Shown here: positions 53,515 through 54,102 of the stretch, piece after piece
How the letters are laid out: the number at the start of each line of letters is the position of its first letter
Position numbering within the stretch: the stretch's first letter is position 1
Assembly (NCBI GenBank): GCA_927441705.1
Contig: CAKMKH010000001.1
Coordinates: forward strand, 1 to 54,102
Direction of reading: 5' to 3'
DNA: 54,102 nucleotides
From: an uncultured Acholeplasmataceae bacterium
GTDB lineage: Bacteria > Bacillota_I > Bacilli_A > Acholeplasmatales > Acholeplasmataceae
The notes under the pieces: generated by a model
What the model saw: only the letters and a program-made list of their open reading frames with translations
What the model was told of the DNA's origin: nothing
The model's database searches: none
Translations under genes and position numbers: made by a program

Positions 53515-54102
53515 ATGTTAAACAATTCTATGCTTAAAAACGGTTTAAAACTTTTTACAATATTTTTAATAGTATTGATAACAACAGCTTGTAATAATCA
53601 AAATGAACTGATTGTAAATTTCGAATCAAATAGTGGATCCGAAATATCTAGCTTAACTTTCACAAATAATGAACTGAATGTATTTCCTGATGATCCAGTT
53701 AAAGATGACGCAGATTTTGATGGATGGTATATTGATCAAGATTTGAATGAAGTATTCAACTTAGATGATATTGAAACTTATTTAACTAGCGGATCCATAA
53801 CACTTTATGCTAAATGGATAGAAAATCTTTATCAAATAAGTTTTGATTCAAATGATGGATCAGAACTTGAATCTATAGCAGTGATGCATGGAGATGAAAT
53901 TCCATTGTTGCCTGAACCATCAAAGGATAATATGTTCTTCTACGGCTGGTATGAAGATGAAGACTTTAATATCCCGTTTTCATTTTCAAATATGCCGAAA
54001 ACTCATTTAAACCTCTATGCTAGATGGTCTGATAATATCTACACTTATGATTTAAACGAGTTTGGAGAAGCGACATTAACTGATTACAATCTTATATATC
54101 AT
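53515..54102 (+). CDS. Lipoprotein with InlB B-repeat-like domains, C-terminus cut by window edge
   Basis: The 196 residues present start with a lipoprotein signal peptide: a basic N-terminus, hydrophobic FTIFLIVLI and a lipobox TTAC with Cys26. Two tandem repeats follow (about 33-99 and 103-171) with the InlB/Listeria-Bacteroides hallmark FDGWY(I/E)D near the middle and LYAKW or LYARW at the end; the second begins with YQISFDSNDGSE. Such repeats occur in cell-surface proteins. It is likely anchored to the outer face of the membrane. Function beyond position 54102 cannot be seen. AAAGAAGG lies upstream of the ATG. Confidence 0.85.
   Translation, partial: MLNNSMLKNGLKLFTIFLIVLITTACNNQNELIVNFESNSGSEISSLTFTNNELNVFPDDPVKDDADFDGWYIDQDLNEVFNLDDIETYLTSGSITLYAKWIENLYQISFDSNDGSELESIAVMHGDEIPLLPEPSKDNMFFYGWYEDEDFNIPFSFSNMPKTHLNLYARWSDNIYTYDLNEFGEATLTDYNLIYH

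Overview
This is a low-GC, gene-dense chromosomal window of about 54 kb with Firmicute-type gene order but no peptidoglycan genes. The conserved alaS-ruvX-yrzB-(mltG)-trmR-trhP1-trhP2-(udk)-greA neighbourhood is present but lacks mltG and udk. TGA acts as a stop codon (for example at the ends of smpB, the diguanylate-cyclase-like gene and the second U32 gene), so this is not a UGA=Trp mycoplasma. Together with two T-box leaders, an FMN riboswitch and a short cell-envelope gene set, this points to an Acholeplasma-like mollicute (Acholeplasmatales or a close relative such as Izemoplasmatales). That placement is inference; no rRNA or tRNA gene lies in the window.

Layout. (1) 1-7712, minus strand: T-box-controlled alaS operon with ruvX, a DUF1292 gene, the tRNA wobble-uridine module (trmR, trhP1, trhP2), a YgjP-like metallopeptidase, greA and a yqeG gene cut by the window edge. 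(2) 7750-12400, minus: rnr, smpB, patatin, PAP2 phosphatase and GNAT genes. (3) 12450-15370, minus: eno, a small membrane protein, and a riboflavin ECF S component behind an FMN riboswitch. (4) 15410-17060: gpmI on plus, converging on a lipase / hydroxyacid dehydrogenase / HMA-like operon on minus (17045-18948). (5) 19058-23350, plus: gcvT-gcvH-gcvPA-gcvPB. (6) mrp (minus), diverging from crr-ptsI and a small membrane protein (plus, up to 26970). (7) 26976-31875, minus: a two-gene unit encoding a HEAT-repeat/GT2 membrane synthase and a three-domain signalling protein in which every enzymatic or phosphoacceptor signature is degenerate. (8) An ABC exporter, then T-box-controlled thrS. (9) 36443-42436, minus: polA-mutM-coaE-dnaB-dnaI. 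(10) ftsY-ylxM-ffh, tpx and topA. (11) 47989-53233, minus: a membrane protein, a soluble FtsK, lepB, rbgA and rnhB. (12) A lipoprotein with InlB-type repeats begins at the right edge on plus.

Most of the window is housekeeping: aminoacylation, tRNA modification, ribosome rescue, glycolysis, replication priming and repair, protein targeting. The most unusual part is the 26976-31875 pair, which looks like a polysaccharide synthase with a catalytically dead signalling partner. Second is a FtsK without membrane segments, translationally coupled to a membrane-anchored protein of unknown family. Smaller oddities are a G9 run at a ribosome-binding site, an HMA protein lacking its first metal-binding cysteine, a Mrp ATPase without CxxC, and a DnaI without its N-terminal zinc ligands. 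I saw no CRISPR array, insertion sequence, prophage, tRNA or rRNA.
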